Positions 46,101-50,116 of a DNA stretch of 64,000 nucleotides are shown here, in pieces. The stretch's first letter is position 1, and each line of letters starts with the position of its first letter. The translations under genes were made by a program, and so were the position numbers. The DNA is from Catonia carolina (lineage: Eukaryota; Arthropoda; Insecta; Hemiptera; Achilidae), in contig JAQMRL010000003.1 in NCBI GenBank assembly GCA_035578175.1, positions 58,450,672 through 58,514,671 of the forward strand, read 5' to 3'. The notes below the pieces were generated by a model. That model was not told the origin of the DNA. It ran no database searches and saw nothing but the letters and a program-made list of their open reading frames with translations.

Positions 46101-46934
46101 GTAGCATTCACATTACTGAAAGCAATGTCCAAGTTTCTACAATCTTTCGGACAGACACAACATGAGCTGATAGTACAGTACAAACTCAGATTCTAATTTT
46201 AAATGACCTAAATTAACTAGATTTTCAATTATTTTAAACGTTTAAACAGCTGCAAAAGTACAAGTTTGGTCATAGACTACATCAAAGTAATTATACTTAT
46301 TATTCACAATAATAGAGAATAAAGTATCATATTAACATTTTACAGAAAAAAACTAATTGTTTACAGAAATCATTTACCCAGTATGACCAATTAAGTAATA
46401 GTAAAACTGGCCCGGTTTTAGTACTTAACCAAATCATTGATACTGAAATTAGGTAAGAGATGAACTTATCGATATTACTCCTGATTAGCCATTGGTAATC
46501 TTTTAGTAGTCTAGAAAGTTGTCAGATGGGAATGTCCAATAGTTTAAATACAGGATTTCCTTCAGTTTTCAGTTTAATCATACATAATAAACTGTCAATT
46601 ATTCATTGATTGTTTAAACAGTTTTAACTAAAGTTTAAGGCATTGCAAGGTTAAAGGCTCATTAACGTTAGCTGAATTAGCTTTAAGGTAAAGACTGGTT
46701 AGTAATGAAAAAGTTTGCCAAATCACATTGCTACGAACAGAAAATTTTGATCGATGCTTGTAGCCATTCCAGTTGACAATCAAATAAACTTCTAGTTCAC
46801 TACAGTATAAAACTAATCTGAAAGAAAGAGAGAACACTTACATCGGCTTTCTCCAGGTTTTCAACGAATTCCTGCAACTTCTCACTGGAATCCGAAGCAG
46901 CTTTTACTAACTCCTGGTACAATTCGTCACTCAT
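911..46934 (-). CDS. FANCI: Fanconi anemia group I protein (FANCI), 21 exons, 3' end outside window
   Basis: FANCI pairs with FANCD2 in the nuclear ID2 clamp, which is loaded on DNA at stalled forks and interstrand crosslinks and monoubiquitinated by FANCL/UBE2T after ATR phosphorylation. Exons (high to low): 46842-46934, 45615-45725, 40995-41173, 38044-38211, 35573-35808, 34810-35009, 32847-32983, 30126-30346, 27859-28060, 26148-26283, 25170-25311, 21779-21939, 18762-18929, 15203-15397, 12708-12847, 11703-11864, 10104-10255, 8592-8785, 7000-7173, 2717-2900, 911-1127. Every intron is GT-AG and the phases join without a stop: 3572 nt, 1190 codons plus 2 nt. Resemblance to vertebrate FANCI (1328 aa, from memory) runs from the N-terminus to the late helical repeats, strongest around residues 500-530 and 600-665. 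All-helical solenoid; no signal peptide or membrane segment. The last ~140 residues and 3' UTR lie left of the window. The start is the first ATG of exon 1, just below an E2F-like site. Confidence 0.93.
1225..1350 (+). mobile_element. LINE 3' tail fragment
   Basis: Plus strand reads DREKWREVVLDPI then a stop and GNLEEDTEDDD, ending in a GAT repeat, the usual closing segment of insect LINE reverse-transcriptase ORFs. Severely 5'-truncated; in FANCI intron 20. Confidence 0.5.
1960..2600 (+). mobile_element. Degraded DDE (IS630/Tc1-like) transposon piece
   Basis: Broken plus-strand frames resemble the helix-turn-helix start of insect DDE_3 transposases (PDIRDKAIK, then RIVAEAKSS and SIDDFQRL). 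Related to 9030-9870. No terminal repeats could be fixed. Confidence 0.35.
2717..2900 (-). CDS. FANCI: FANCI exon 20 (residues 1058-1118)
   Basis: Ends with NMLESVKWLLSRLRSE, the VLEEVDWLITKLKGQ helix of the family. Acceptor TTATAG, donor GTAAGT, ends one base into codon 1119. Confidence 0.9.
3749..5071 (-). mobile_element. mariner transposon, near full length
   Basis: 1323 bp between TA dinucleotides (3747-3748, 5072-5073). Inverted ends CGAGGGGGTACCCAAAAG match for about 27 bp with two differences. It sits inside a copy of the 930-bp repeat, so it is the younger of the two. FANCI intron 19. Confidence 0.9.
3808..4876 (-). pseudogene. mariner transposase (DD34D), two disabling changes
   Basis: The frame starts MASFNEQRAAVKF (4876) and ends at a TAA at 3808. 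Helix-turn-helix residues are in the first 110 positions. Catalytic acids are in TGDESW, FHHDNAPAH and LAPCDFF, with 34 residues between the last two, the mariner signature. Only two faults are visible: an in-frame TGA at 4478-4480 and a one-base excess in an eight-base A run at 4270-4277. Otherwise well preserved, so probably a fairly recent insertion. Confidence 0.9.
5581..6511 (-). repeat. 930-bp repeat copy B (inverted), nested in copy A
   Basis: Opens TCTGGTGTGAAACACTC and ends GGCAAGAGAAAGTAAAAA. It interrupts copy A at an A-rich site; sequence on either side resumes copy A as judged from copy C. Subterminal ACTTTCTCTTGCC-like inverted repeats. Confidence 0.75.
7000..7173 (-). CDS. FANCI: FANCI exon 19 (residues 1000-1057)
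   Basis: Fifty-eight codons, phase 0 at both ends, helical; continues the solenoid between the SWTSKIC and DIHGHLG regions of the vertebrate protein. Confidence 0.87.
7720..8330 (-). mobile_element. Possible PIF/Harbinger remnant
   Basis: Minus strand reads SESDSDELNKDKLIAKL, then GEFVLKDEFSDEKFKNYY and QFSELHEFIKKSI. The pattern resembles the front of Harbinger transposases. Broken by stops; no ends found. FANCI intron 18. Confidence 0.35.
8592..8785 (-). CDS. FANCI: FANCI exon 18 (residues 935-999)
   Basis: Helical sequence with KREATAIVNSLTIV, aligned with SKEALLLVTVLTSL. Acceptor TTTCAG, donor GTTAGT; ends in phase 0. Confidence 0.88.
9030..9870 (+). mobile_element. Second degraded DDE (IS630/Tc1-like) transposon piece
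   Basis: An open frame at 9378-9572 (RNPDMRVQRKKK, LHFFERLFKNEI) matches the same region of the 1960-2600 element. The right end, ACTGTCCTCC, recurs there as ATTGTCCTCC. FANCI intron 17. Confidence 0.4.
10104..10255 (-). CDS. FANCI: FANCI exon 17 (residues 884-934)
   Basis: Encodes RILYTRCLEDYEKF and CVETFSELLSFI, in the place of the vertebrate RVLLWRY and CLEGLQKIFSAV helices. Donor GTAAGA. Confidence 0.88.
10770..11520 (-). pseudogene. Degraded Tc1/mariner transposase
   Basis: The minus strand contains DWRGLLLIDFLHD, the block before the second catalytic acid of mariner transposases, reached by changing frame. An upstream TEQEVLSGVTQSIVK is also visible. GGTTATTCAAATATAAACTG near 11510 looks like one terminal repeat. 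FANCI intron 16. Confidence 0.5.
11703..11864 (-). CDS. FANCI: FANCI exon 16 (residues 830-883)
   Basis: LLRYVLQAALEAVVHV matches the EFMRYAVNVALQKVQQL helix. Acceptor TTTCAG, donor GTTTGT; split codons at both ends join in frame. Confidence 0.9.
12708..12847 (-). CDS. FANCI: FANCI exon 15 (residues 784-829), lysine-rich
   Basis: A basic stretch (KPSKKKDGQKKDK) precedes TILNLSAVNRLLSLL, which aligns with the SLLSMKFVSSLLTALF block. The basic run could act as a nuclear import signal (inference). Confidence 0.88.
13112..13369 (+). repeat. Tandem duplication, 2 x 129 bp
   Basis: Copies at 13112-13240 and 13241-13369 begin AAAGTTATAAAGCAATGG and differ at only a few bases. A shorter run of the end sequence (ATCTATATTCTGT) follows. 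FANCI intron 14. Confidence 0.85.
13560..13925 (-). pseudogene. Tc1/mariner-type transposase C-terminal fragment
   Basis: The minus strand reads QQEGAPPHFGAIV and WIGRRGTIEWLPQ, the standard block around the second catalytic acid, but Asp is replaced by Glu (QQDG to QQEG). It continues to LKERIQSKFKNV. Several stops and frame changes. Confidence 0.65.
14316..14960 (-). mobile_element. pogo/Tigger remnant
   Basis: Minus strand has TDETPVYFNMPRNYMVD and, after a frame change, TVVMLRKTADGNKFPP, the DDE_1 block of pogo/Tigger transposases. CCCTCGAATCTAAGACG at 14319 recurs with two changes at 14931 in direct orientation, so ends from two insertions may be mixed. Confidence 0.6.
15203..15397 (-). 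CDS. FANCI: FANCI exon 14 (residues 719-783)
   Basis: IGVYEALMAYIAFS aligns with the MGVCEVLIEYNFS block, followed by a helix like the RFEDILSLF segment. Sixty-five codons, phase 0. Confidence 0.9.
15649..15811 (+). mobile_element. tRNA-derived SINE (family 2)
   Basis: Box A-like TAGCATGGTGGCAGTGC and box B GGTTCGATTTG with an A-rich end. Target duplications TTAAGAAG at 15641-15648 and 15812-15819. FANCI intron 13. Confidence 0.7.
16631..18678 (-). mobile_element. RTE-type LINE, 5'-truncated, young
   Basis: 2048 bp bounded by a perfect 16-bp target duplication, TATATGTACATGGATT (16615-16630 and 18679-18694). The 3' end is a GAA repeat. The endonuclease half and 5' UTR are missing. It is in FANCI intron 13, on the gene's own strand, 83 bp past the end of exon 13. 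Confidence 0.93.
16664..18679 (-). pseudogene. LINE reverse transcriptase (RTE-like), one stop codon
   Basis: From 18679 the frame runs through a connector (WWWNDEVQQKVK), fingers (KMKNGKAVGPDDIPVE), SVVVPIYKEKGD, FMPGRSTTDALF, LVFIDLEKAYDTVP, GLHQGSALSP and the catalytic LFADDIVL, all intact. A single stop at 17075-17077 cuts the ORF after GTKMKGKIY. The same frame then continues through LLYGSETWPM and WYGHLMCREE to the end. The apparent ATG at 18679 uses a base of the target duplication and is not the native start. RTE placement is from motif memory; a near relative is possible. Confidence 0.88.
18762..18929 (-). CDS. FANCI: FANCI exon 13 (residues 663-718)
   Basis: Starts EPVEHLVLVIQQIV and ends DLNHFEL, matching EPLDYLLCCIQH and ELEDFEL. 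Phase 0 at both ends. The acidic run typical of vertebrates is reduced to a few scattered Asp/Glu. Confidence 0.93.
19196..20503 (-). mobile_element. Second mariner, degraded
   Basis: 1308 bp between TA pairs. Inverted ends CGAGGCATATCCAGAAAG match over 28 bp with one difference. Lies inside repeat copy C. Confidence 0.88.
19262..20385 (-). pseudogene. mariner transposase, multiply broken
   Basis: Recognisable pieces: IRYLVWKGKPPVEVYDEV (helix-turn-helix), ISLRYRKLFARWIPKQLT, TGDETWVAHYMPETKR with the first catalytic acid, and later LIEYMSQGETIN. Stops and frame changes throughout. A different lineage from the mariner at 3749, by ends and protein. Confidence 0.75.
21779..21939 (-). CDS. FANCI: FANCI exon 12 (residues 609-662)
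   Basis: Encodes GSSVIEVLLNHFSGYYQSDSS and LPPIDF, matching NSVMQTLLSQLKQFYEP and LPPLKL. Flanked by inverted copies of the 930-bp repeat in the two neighbouring introns. Confidence 0.93.
22122..23048 (-). repeat. 930-bp repeat copy D (inverted)
   Basis: Full copy from CTGGTGTGAAACTCTC to GGCAAGAGAAAGTAAAAAG with a CA microsatellite inside (about 22887-22907). FANCI intron 11. Confidence 0.8.
23214..23973 (+). repeat. Tandem duplication, 2 x 380 bp, with Tigger-like ends
   Basis: Copies 23214-23593 and 23594-23973 begin GTCTGGAATGATACC and are about 97% alike by eye. Each contains CAGTACAGTAGTCT(A/C)TCTTT, which resembles pogo/Tigger termini. A faint third copy lies near 36510-36680. Confidence 0.85.
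24017..24160 (+). pseudogene. pogo/Tigger transposase N-terminal fragment
   Basis: MFSKKRKVFTVQQKSLLI and QAIEKSEKHTDVW match the first helix-turn-helix (CENP-B/psq type) of Tigger transposases. Cut off by the hAT element at 24161; possibly resumes at 24781 (DRKKRLDEEIKG). Confidence 0.6.
24161..24772 (+). mobile_element. Short hAT element with 8-bp target duplication
   Basis: Inverted ends CAACGGTTCCCAAAGT and CAGCGGTTCCCAAACT; flanks ACCTAGAA (24153-24160) and ATCTAGAA (24773-24780). Inside is a degraded hAT C-terminal dimerisation segment (YLCEKVFLALVTIKTKHRCN). 612 bp, an internal deletion derivative. Confidence 0.85.
24837..24854. repeat. GA microsatellite
   Basis: About nine GA units in FANCI intron 11. 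Confidence 0.8.
25170..25311 (-). CDS. FANCI: FANCI exon 11 (residues 562-608)
   Basis: Starts VSADVHLSQS (SQ at 569-570) and ends EVRTCLYEG, the ADVRLMLYEG block of the family. Donor GTGAGT. Confidence 0.92.
26148..26283 (-). CDS. FANCI: FANCI exon 10 (residues 516-561), ubiquitination lysine
   Basis: DTKKVAVGGFLKLLK aligns with the vertebrate D-A-R-K-S-A-V-A-G segment holding the monoubiquitinated lysine; the matching lysine here is K522 (26265-26267). S544-Q545 and S560-Q561 begin the SQ cluster that is phosphorylated by ATR in vertebrates. Confidence 0.94.
26483..26738. repeat. Rearranged direct and inverted repeat block
   Basis: An 81-84 bp direct repeat (26483-26563 and 26655-26738, the second with a 3-base insertion) encloses 91 bp. 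That segment is a patchwork of inverted pieces of the same sequence (AAGCAGTAAAAGG against CTTTTACTGCTT; TAGCTTAAGGTCTT twice). FANCI intron 9. Confidence 0.8.
26727..27560 (+). pseudogene. Third mariner remnant
   Basis: The left end TGAGGCATATTCGGGAAGTA resembles the end of the 19196 mariner. Plus-strand pieces include VTGDETWVAYDTPESKRQ and HPPYSPDHTPNNFHLFLHL, the latter with His-Thr-Pro-Asn-Asn in place of the usual catalytic LAPCD. Right end not found. Confidence 0.7.
27859..28060 (-). CDS. FANCI: FANCI exon 9 (residues 449-515)
   Basis: Ends LRDNLISALRKALFN, nearly identical in pattern to the vertebrate MRDCLILVLRKAMFA just before the ubiquitination site. Donor is the first of two GTAAGT in tandem; the splice falls inside codon 516. 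Confidence 0.93.
29185..29280 (-). mobile_element. tRNA-derived SINE (family 3), partial
   Basis: The minus strand has CAACTGGCTTCTGTGCC and box B GAGTTTGATTCC, and matches the 35364-35493 copy. FANCI intron 8. Confidence 0.6.
29407..30105. repeat. Direct repeats about 55-65 bp, 630 bp apart
   Basis: AAAATGCCCAGCAATCTGAT at 29407 recurs at 30042, with GATAGCTC(C/T)CAATTAATAAAT following in each. The second copy has an insertion of about 11 bases. FANCI intron 8, next to exon 8. Confidence 0.65.
30126..30346 (-). CDS. FANCI: FANCI exon 8 (residues 375-448)
   Basis: Carries LWKLGQNILVKLVQKH, matching ACKLGANILLETFKIH of vertebrates. Of two possible AG acceptors, the first (after TTTC) keeps the frame. 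Confidence 0.92.
30378..30790 (-). pseudogene. Fourth mariner remnant, 3' part
   Basis: The TA-flanked end CGAGGGAGGTTCAATAAT starts at 30378. The minus strand encodes FLRDKKFDDYKADK and WFKLQGKDFYAAG, the C-terminal mariner segment. The catalytic region is unrecognisable. FANCI intron 7. Confidence 0.65.
30890..31245 (+). pseudogene. LINE reverse transcriptase C-terminal fragment
   Basis: Plus-strand frames include VLLYGVRLG, then LRKPKQHKL and YLGDVMHNERRPE, matching the usual LLYG(S/A)ETW and KLQYLGHVMRNE tail of insect LINEs. Interrupted by stops. Confidence 0.5.
31255..31525. mobile_element. Foldback (hairpin) element
   Basis: Ends are perfect inverses (CTTACCTTTC and GAAAGGTAAG). The whole 271 bp pairs imperfectly with itself around 31380-31400. 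Shares its core with 42035-42240. FANCI intron 7. Confidence 0.65.
32547..32579. repeat. Perfect 11-bp stem hairpin
   Basis: ATTTCACCGAG and CTCGGTGAAAT separated by 11 bases. FANCI intron 7. Confidence 0.7.
32580..32846. other. Intron stretch with a shared short repeat
   Basis: GAGAGATTGCCATATAGTTC ending CCTGTATA also appears, diverged, at 27530-27566. It is probably one end of an unclassified element. Confidence 0.4.
32847..32983 (-). CDS. FANCI: FANCI exon 7 (residues 330-374)
   Basis: Begins VMALLKSVFI, like the VLDLLKTSVV helix of the family. Acceptor TTTCAG, donor GTTGTT; ends two bases into codon 375. Confidence 0.9.
33808..33826. repeat. Poly-A run
   Basis: About 25 consecutive A with fuzzy edges in FANCI intron 6. 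It may be the tail of an old retroposon. Confidence 0.6.
34130..34272 (-). mobile_element. tRNA-derived SINE (family 2)
   Basis: Minus strand begins GCCACCTCTGTAGCTTAGTA with box B GGTTTCAATCC; same body as 15649-15811. FANCI intron 6. Confidence 0.65.
34810..35009 (-). CDS. FANCI: FANCI exon 6 (residues 263-329)
   Basis: Encodes VIYHIEEAAKI and a helix ending PFLLAVLLTISSI, matching the PFSIALLLSVTRI region. Ends in phase 0 with donor GTTAGT. Confidence 0.92.
35364..35493 (-). mobile_element. tRNA-derived SINE (family 3), box A-truncated
   Basis: Perfect 12-bp target duplication ATTGTAGGTATC (35352-35363 and 35494-35505). Box B is GGTTCGATTCC. It starts within the tRNA-like head, so box A is incomplete. 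FANCI intron 5. Confidence 0.8.
35573..35808 (-). CDS. FANCI: FANCI exon 5 (residues 184-262)
   Basis: Has the family patch EIPPFVHHLLNLC. Acceptor TTACAG, donor GTATGT; ends one base into codon 263. A SINE sits 79 bp past the exon end in the next intron. Confidence 0.92.
35809..37440. other. FANCI intron 4, left part: little recognisable
   Basis: AT-rich, no coding signal. Only a faint match to the 380-bp unit at about 36510-36680. Confidence 0.5.
37461..37662. mobile_element. Foldback element with GGATCCA ends
   Basis: TCTACTGACAAGTTTTAGTG at the left pairs with CACTGAAACGTGTCAGTAGA at the right, and pairing continues inward (ACACAAAACTGAAAC with GTTTCAATTTTGTGC). FANCI intron 4. Confidence 0.65.
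38044..38211 (-). CDS. FANCI: FANCI exon 4 (residues 128-183)
   Basis: Contains WKELLPKLLS and the end LTAMFK, which line up with LELLPIIL and LTSMFK of vertebrate FANCI. Acceptor TTGCAG, donor GTAAGT. Confidence 0.92.
38730..39575 (+). pseudogene. LINE reverse transcriptase fragment
   Basis: Plus-strand pieces cover the RT core to the C-terminus: NRGASQGCNLSPTLFNIYFD, a frame change, VMLFAD followed by LRLVQ where DL(V/I)LVQ is expected, FNLRISTSKTKVMAF, VSNFSYLECDV and MRFLQRVKECSG. 5'-truncated. FANCI intron 3. Confidence 0.75.
39576..40994. other. FANCI intron 3, right part: unassigned
   Basis: Ordinary AT-rich sequence up to 40180, then a GC-richer patch (40760-40880) with no coding frame or known repeat. 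Confidence 0.4.
40995..41173 (-). CDS. FANCI: FANCI exon 3 (residues 69-127)
   Basis: Helical residues with the motif ELERFSTPHL; ends two bases into codon 128 (TG, completed to Cys by exon 4). Acceptor TTTTTAG, donor GTAATT. Confidence 0.88.
41600..41870 (+). pseudogene. LINE C-terminal tail
   Basis: MSHLPKRLFIIECEKRFKRE and LKNYLIDYTWL match the LP..L....(F/L)K..LK.YL tail of Jockey-like reverse transcriptases. A second, poorer copy of the neighbouring sequence is at 42440-42570. FANCI intron 2. Confidence 0.45.
42035..42240. mobile_element. Foldback element, same family as 31255
   Basis: Arms 42040-42092 and 42118-42168 pair almost fully. CTGAAGAAGGTGGTACCACC follows, as CAGAAGAAGGTAGTACCCC does in the other copy. 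Confidence 0.65.
42927..43862 (+). repeat. 930-bp repeat copy E (plus)
   Basis: Full copy from CTTTCTCTTGCCTATATGAA to GTTTCACACCAGATTTG. FANCI intron 2. Confidence 0.8.
44488..45415 (-). repeat. 930-bp repeat copy F (inverted)
   Basis: Full copy from AAAAATCTGGTGTGAAAC to GGCAAGAGAAAGTAAAAAA, including a CA tract at about 45273. Best preserved together with B and D. FANCI intron 2. Confidence 0.82.
45615..45725 (-). CDS. FANCI: FANCI exon 2 (residues 32-68)
   Basis: Thirty-seven codons, phase 0 at both ends, acceptor TTTTCAG and donor GTAAAT. Weakly conserved, as this part is in other animals. Confidence 0.85.
45726..46841. other. FANCI intron 1: nothing recognised
   Basis: No repeat, coding segment or RNA gene seen. 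Confidence 0.5.
46842..46934 (-). CDS. FANCI: FANCI exon 1 (residues 1-31)
   Basis: Starts MSDELYQELV and continues into SEKLQEFVENL, matching the KLQEFLQTL-like helix at the vertebrate N-terminus. Donor GTAAGT begins at 46841; ends in phase 0. Confidence 0.9.
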
Positions 46935-47058
46935 TTTAATGAAGAAGTTTACGTATAACGAAAAATACTAAGTAAAACAATATTACTTCGTAAATCAAAT
47001 AGTTATACAACTACTCAAAATGGACGTGAATCTTACGATCTAAAACAAAACACTACTC

Positions 47059-47068
47059 GCCCGCCAAA
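47059..47068 (-). promoter_or_regulatory. E2F-like site upstream of FANCI
   Basis: Reverse complement reads TTTGGCGGGC, an E2F/DP consensus, 125 bp upstream of the FANCI start codon. E2F control is usual for replication-linked repair genes; the location supports a promoter for FANCI at about 46950-47060. Confidence 0.55.
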
Positions 47069-47341
47069 CATACCACAACCATTAAAATAACGTCGTCTTT
47101 TGTTTTTCATAGAGTACCAACATCATCAACCTAAATTGGCCCTATGAATAAATAAAATTTACACAATAGCAATATTTGTTATTTATTGACATAAAATTTC
47201 TGAGTAGGTACTACTTTTAACAAAATTTAACTGGTTGTTATAAAACTGTTGCGAATATCCAAGAACTATGAGTGAAAATAAGTATTTACATTATTAAGAA
47301 GTACCAGTATCTTTCGGGTAAAATATTAATGCGTAACGAAC

Positions 47342-47369
47342 TTTGAGTATACTATAGAATACTCAAAGG
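47342..47369. repeat. Perfect palindrome with TACTCAAAG arms
   Basis: CTTTGAGTAT and ATACTCAAAG around eight bases. The arm sequence recurs at 49844 and 50103. Confidence 0.65.
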
Positions 47370-47483
47370 GTAAATAATAACTATAATTATTATTACTAGT
47401 CGTTCATCGAATCGATTTAAATCGTGTTTTTTTTATATACACATAATAATAGTAGGCGTCTAAGCGACGGCACAGCTGTAATG

Positions 47484-47492
47484 TTTGGCGGG
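47484..47492 (+). promoter_or_regulatory. Second E2F-like site
   Basis: TTTGGCGGG on the plus strand, 35 bp before the X-box at 47527. It could serve FANCI or an unseen transcript on the plus strand. Confidence 0.4.
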
Positions 47493-47526
47493 TTACATTG
47501 TCGTACTGCATGCAGTATGCTGAGCG

Positions 47527-47540
47527 GTTGCCATAGCAAC
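47527..47540 (+). promoter_or_regulatory. RFX-type X-box motif
   Basis: GTTGCCATAGCAAC is an imperfect palindrome with one mismatch from the ideal X-box. RFX factors use such sites at ciliary and some other genes. No coding exon was found next to it; AAG|GTAACT at 47579 could be the donor of a noncoding first exon (inference). Confidence 0.5.
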
Positions 47541-47917
47541 CACAAACTACAGGATACTCTTGTATCTTAATCGAAATTAAGGTAACTGTTGTTGTCTTTG
47601 CTTAAAGTTTATAATTACGTTTAAATTCCAAAATATTCTATAAAAAAGATTTAACTACGTAAGTTTACTTTTGATTAGAAGGTAAAACCGATTGCGTAGG
47701 CTTGGTAAAGTAATGCACACATAGAAGTAATTTTATTCCCTATTGTAGATGTAGGCAGTTATTCATTCATAGTGGGAACAAAGAATATAAAAAAGAAGTA
47801 GGCTTAACTTTTTAACCCTAATGTGTAGGACCTCTACACTGCAATTTGTTCAATTTAGAACAGTAAGCAACCCCATGAACCAATGAGATGAAGATGATTA
47901 GGCCTATGTATAGTGGA

Positions 47918-48158
47918 GAGATGACTTGAAATGCTTTTGTCAGACAAGTGGGAACAGGAAAGTTTGTCCATAGATAGGACAAACGCCTCAATCGTCAAGG
48001 TGATTATATCGAAAAGTTTAGTGAAGAGATGACTTGAATGCTAGCGTGAGACGAAGTGGGGAACAGGAAAGCTTGTCCATATATAGGACAATGAATAATG
48101 TGAGATGAAGTCTCACATTAGCATTCAAGTCATCTCTCCACTATACCAACAACTTGTA
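47918..48158. repeat. Direct plus inverted repeat cluster
   Basis: GAGAGATGACTTGAAATGC (about 47922) recurs as GAAGAGATGACTTGAATGC (about 48022), each followed by GGGAACAGGAAAG and TTGTCCATA. The same sequence then appears inverted at 48110-48158. Confidence 0.7.
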
Positions 48159-48425
48159 GTCTTGTACAGACTAAGGCAGACCATTACTGAAAAGTATGGT
48201 TGACTGATCCCCAATTATCAAAGTGCAGCGGTAACCATTGTCCAATATTAAAATCCTAATAAAAGTAACTTTAATTTCAACCACTGAACCTTTTTCTCCC
48301 TTCATCAACTAACTCGCAGCGACGACTTCACCACAGACCAACCCGGTTGGTTAAAGTAACTAACCAATAACAATGTTTTTTATCTGAATTAGGAATACGT
48401 TCGTAATAAATATAAACGCGCAACC

Positions 48426-48436
48426 GGCAAAAGAAA

Positions 48437-48474
<38 letters not shown>

Positions 48475-48528
48475 TTTCTTTTGCCTTTTGTCTTTTATAT
48501 ATATATATAAAATATATTTCTTTTGCCG

Positions 48529-48590
<62 letters not shown>
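48426..48590. repeat. AT-rich palindrome and long TA microsatellite
   Basis: 48426-48485 is a 60-bp perfect palindrome starting GGCAAAAGAAATATATTTTA around a TA core. Half of it is repeated at 48496-48527, followed by more than 25 TA units to about 48590. Confidence 0.9.
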
Positions 48591-48591
<1 letters not shown>

Positions 48592-49317
48592 AACAAAAAT
48601 ATTACATTAAAACAGATTTGGCAGGTTGGTCTTTCCTTACTTGAAATCATAAATTAAGAAAACAAGTAACCTAACGTTTTGAGATCTTTTGTACATCATT
48701 TTGTGGATAAAACTGAATCATCAAGTAGGTTATCAATCAATTAACATCAACAGTAACATCCATTACCTAAACACTAATTTTGTAATTAAGTAAAAATAAA
48801 ATAACCTGTCAGCCTAATGAAAGTACTAACAATATAATGGTGGATCATGAGGTGTTCATAAGATATTCATAAGCGACATATGAGTGAACTATTAGTAGAT
48901 GGAAAAGATGTACTACATACAAGGGAAATTTTGTTTCCTCGTTCTTAACTTACAAACAAACGATTCCCTGTGCTTTTATTTAATACTGACTAGCTAACTT
49001 AATAGTATTGCCATCATAATATTATTGTGGAGTGTAATTTTACATAAGAGCTGCCAGTACCGTTTATACGAATTAAATTGTTTAAGAACCAAGAAGCAAA
49101 GATAGAGGTACGTGTTTACAGTTGAGTGTCGATGTTAACCATTTTCAGCCATTTATCTTCCAATTGTGTAGTAACGAGTTAATCTAAATAGAACCACTCT
49201 GAAATTTTATGTACGTAATTCAAAGGCTGTGGGAGTTTCCATGACTGACGTTAGTACTCTCTTTGATTATGAGCTCCACCTGTGTTTGTAACTTATAACT
49301 AATATTATTTGGATACA

Positions 49318-49643
49318 CGGGTTGGTCTAGAGGTAAAGTTGTCGCCAAAATCAGCTGTTCAACAGCTTATTTACGGAGACGAAGGTTCCTGGTTCATATC
49401 CGAGTAAAGGTAGTTACTTTTATACGGATTTGAATGCTAGACAGGGGTTACCGGTGTACTTTGATGGTTGGGGTTCAATTAACCATACTCTCTCAGGAAT
49501 GGTCGGCCTGAGTCTGTACATGACTACATCTCATTTACACGTCATACATATCATCCTCATCTCATTGGGTCATGGGGTTGCTTATTGTTCTGAATTGAAC
49601 TGATAGCAACGTATTAGTAACATATTAAAAATTAAAAAAAAAA
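49318..49643 (+). mobile_element. tRNA-derived SINE (family 1), full length
   Basis: Head GGTTGGTCTAGAGG (box A) and GGTTCATATCC (box B), long unrelated body ending TTGCTTATTGTTCTGAATTG, A-rich tail. 10-bp target duplications TTTGGATACA/TTTGTATACA. Confidence 0.8.
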
Positions 49644-49857
49644 TTTGTATACAGACTTCATTTGTTGAGGTACTTCACAGCTGTCAATCGATTCTTAATG
49701 TGCATGAGTTTGTAATGGACTCATTTAGAAAAAATCGAATGAATGAATCTTTCTGTTAACATTTTATTTATTTACAATCTAATGTAGGAATTTGAATGAG
49801 TATGTGACAAAATTCTCTCTCAAAATTTATAGGTAACAACCTGTACTCAAAGGTAAC

Positions 49858-50102
49858 AGTAACAACTTTTGAGTAAACTGTATGGAGACAACCGTACTAG
49901 TAGTTACCGTGTTTATAAATTGCGCAAGTTATTGCGCTACCTGTCTCTTTTTAACAAATCTTTTGCCTTACTCGCTCTCTGTCACCCCGCCACACGTACG
50001 TCGAAATTGTGTGTGTTAGGCAGAGAACGCTCAATATTACGCGGTCTGTCTCTCTCGCACAATTTTACCATTTTTGGCTGCGCATGTTGCCTCCATATAA
50101 AA
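49858..50102. mobile_element. 245-bp insertion between 14-bp direct repeats
   Basis: TACTCAAAGGTAAC occurs exactly at 49844-49857 and 50103-50116. The enclosed sequence is GC-richer than its surroundings. Its type is unknown. Confidence 0.5.
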
Positions 50103-50116
50103 TACTCAAAGGTAAC

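Noticed and set aside
49318..49400. A functional tRNA gene
   Set aside because: Box A and B are present but the sequence does not fold as a cloverleaf with an acceptor stem, and it has a SINE body and target duplications.
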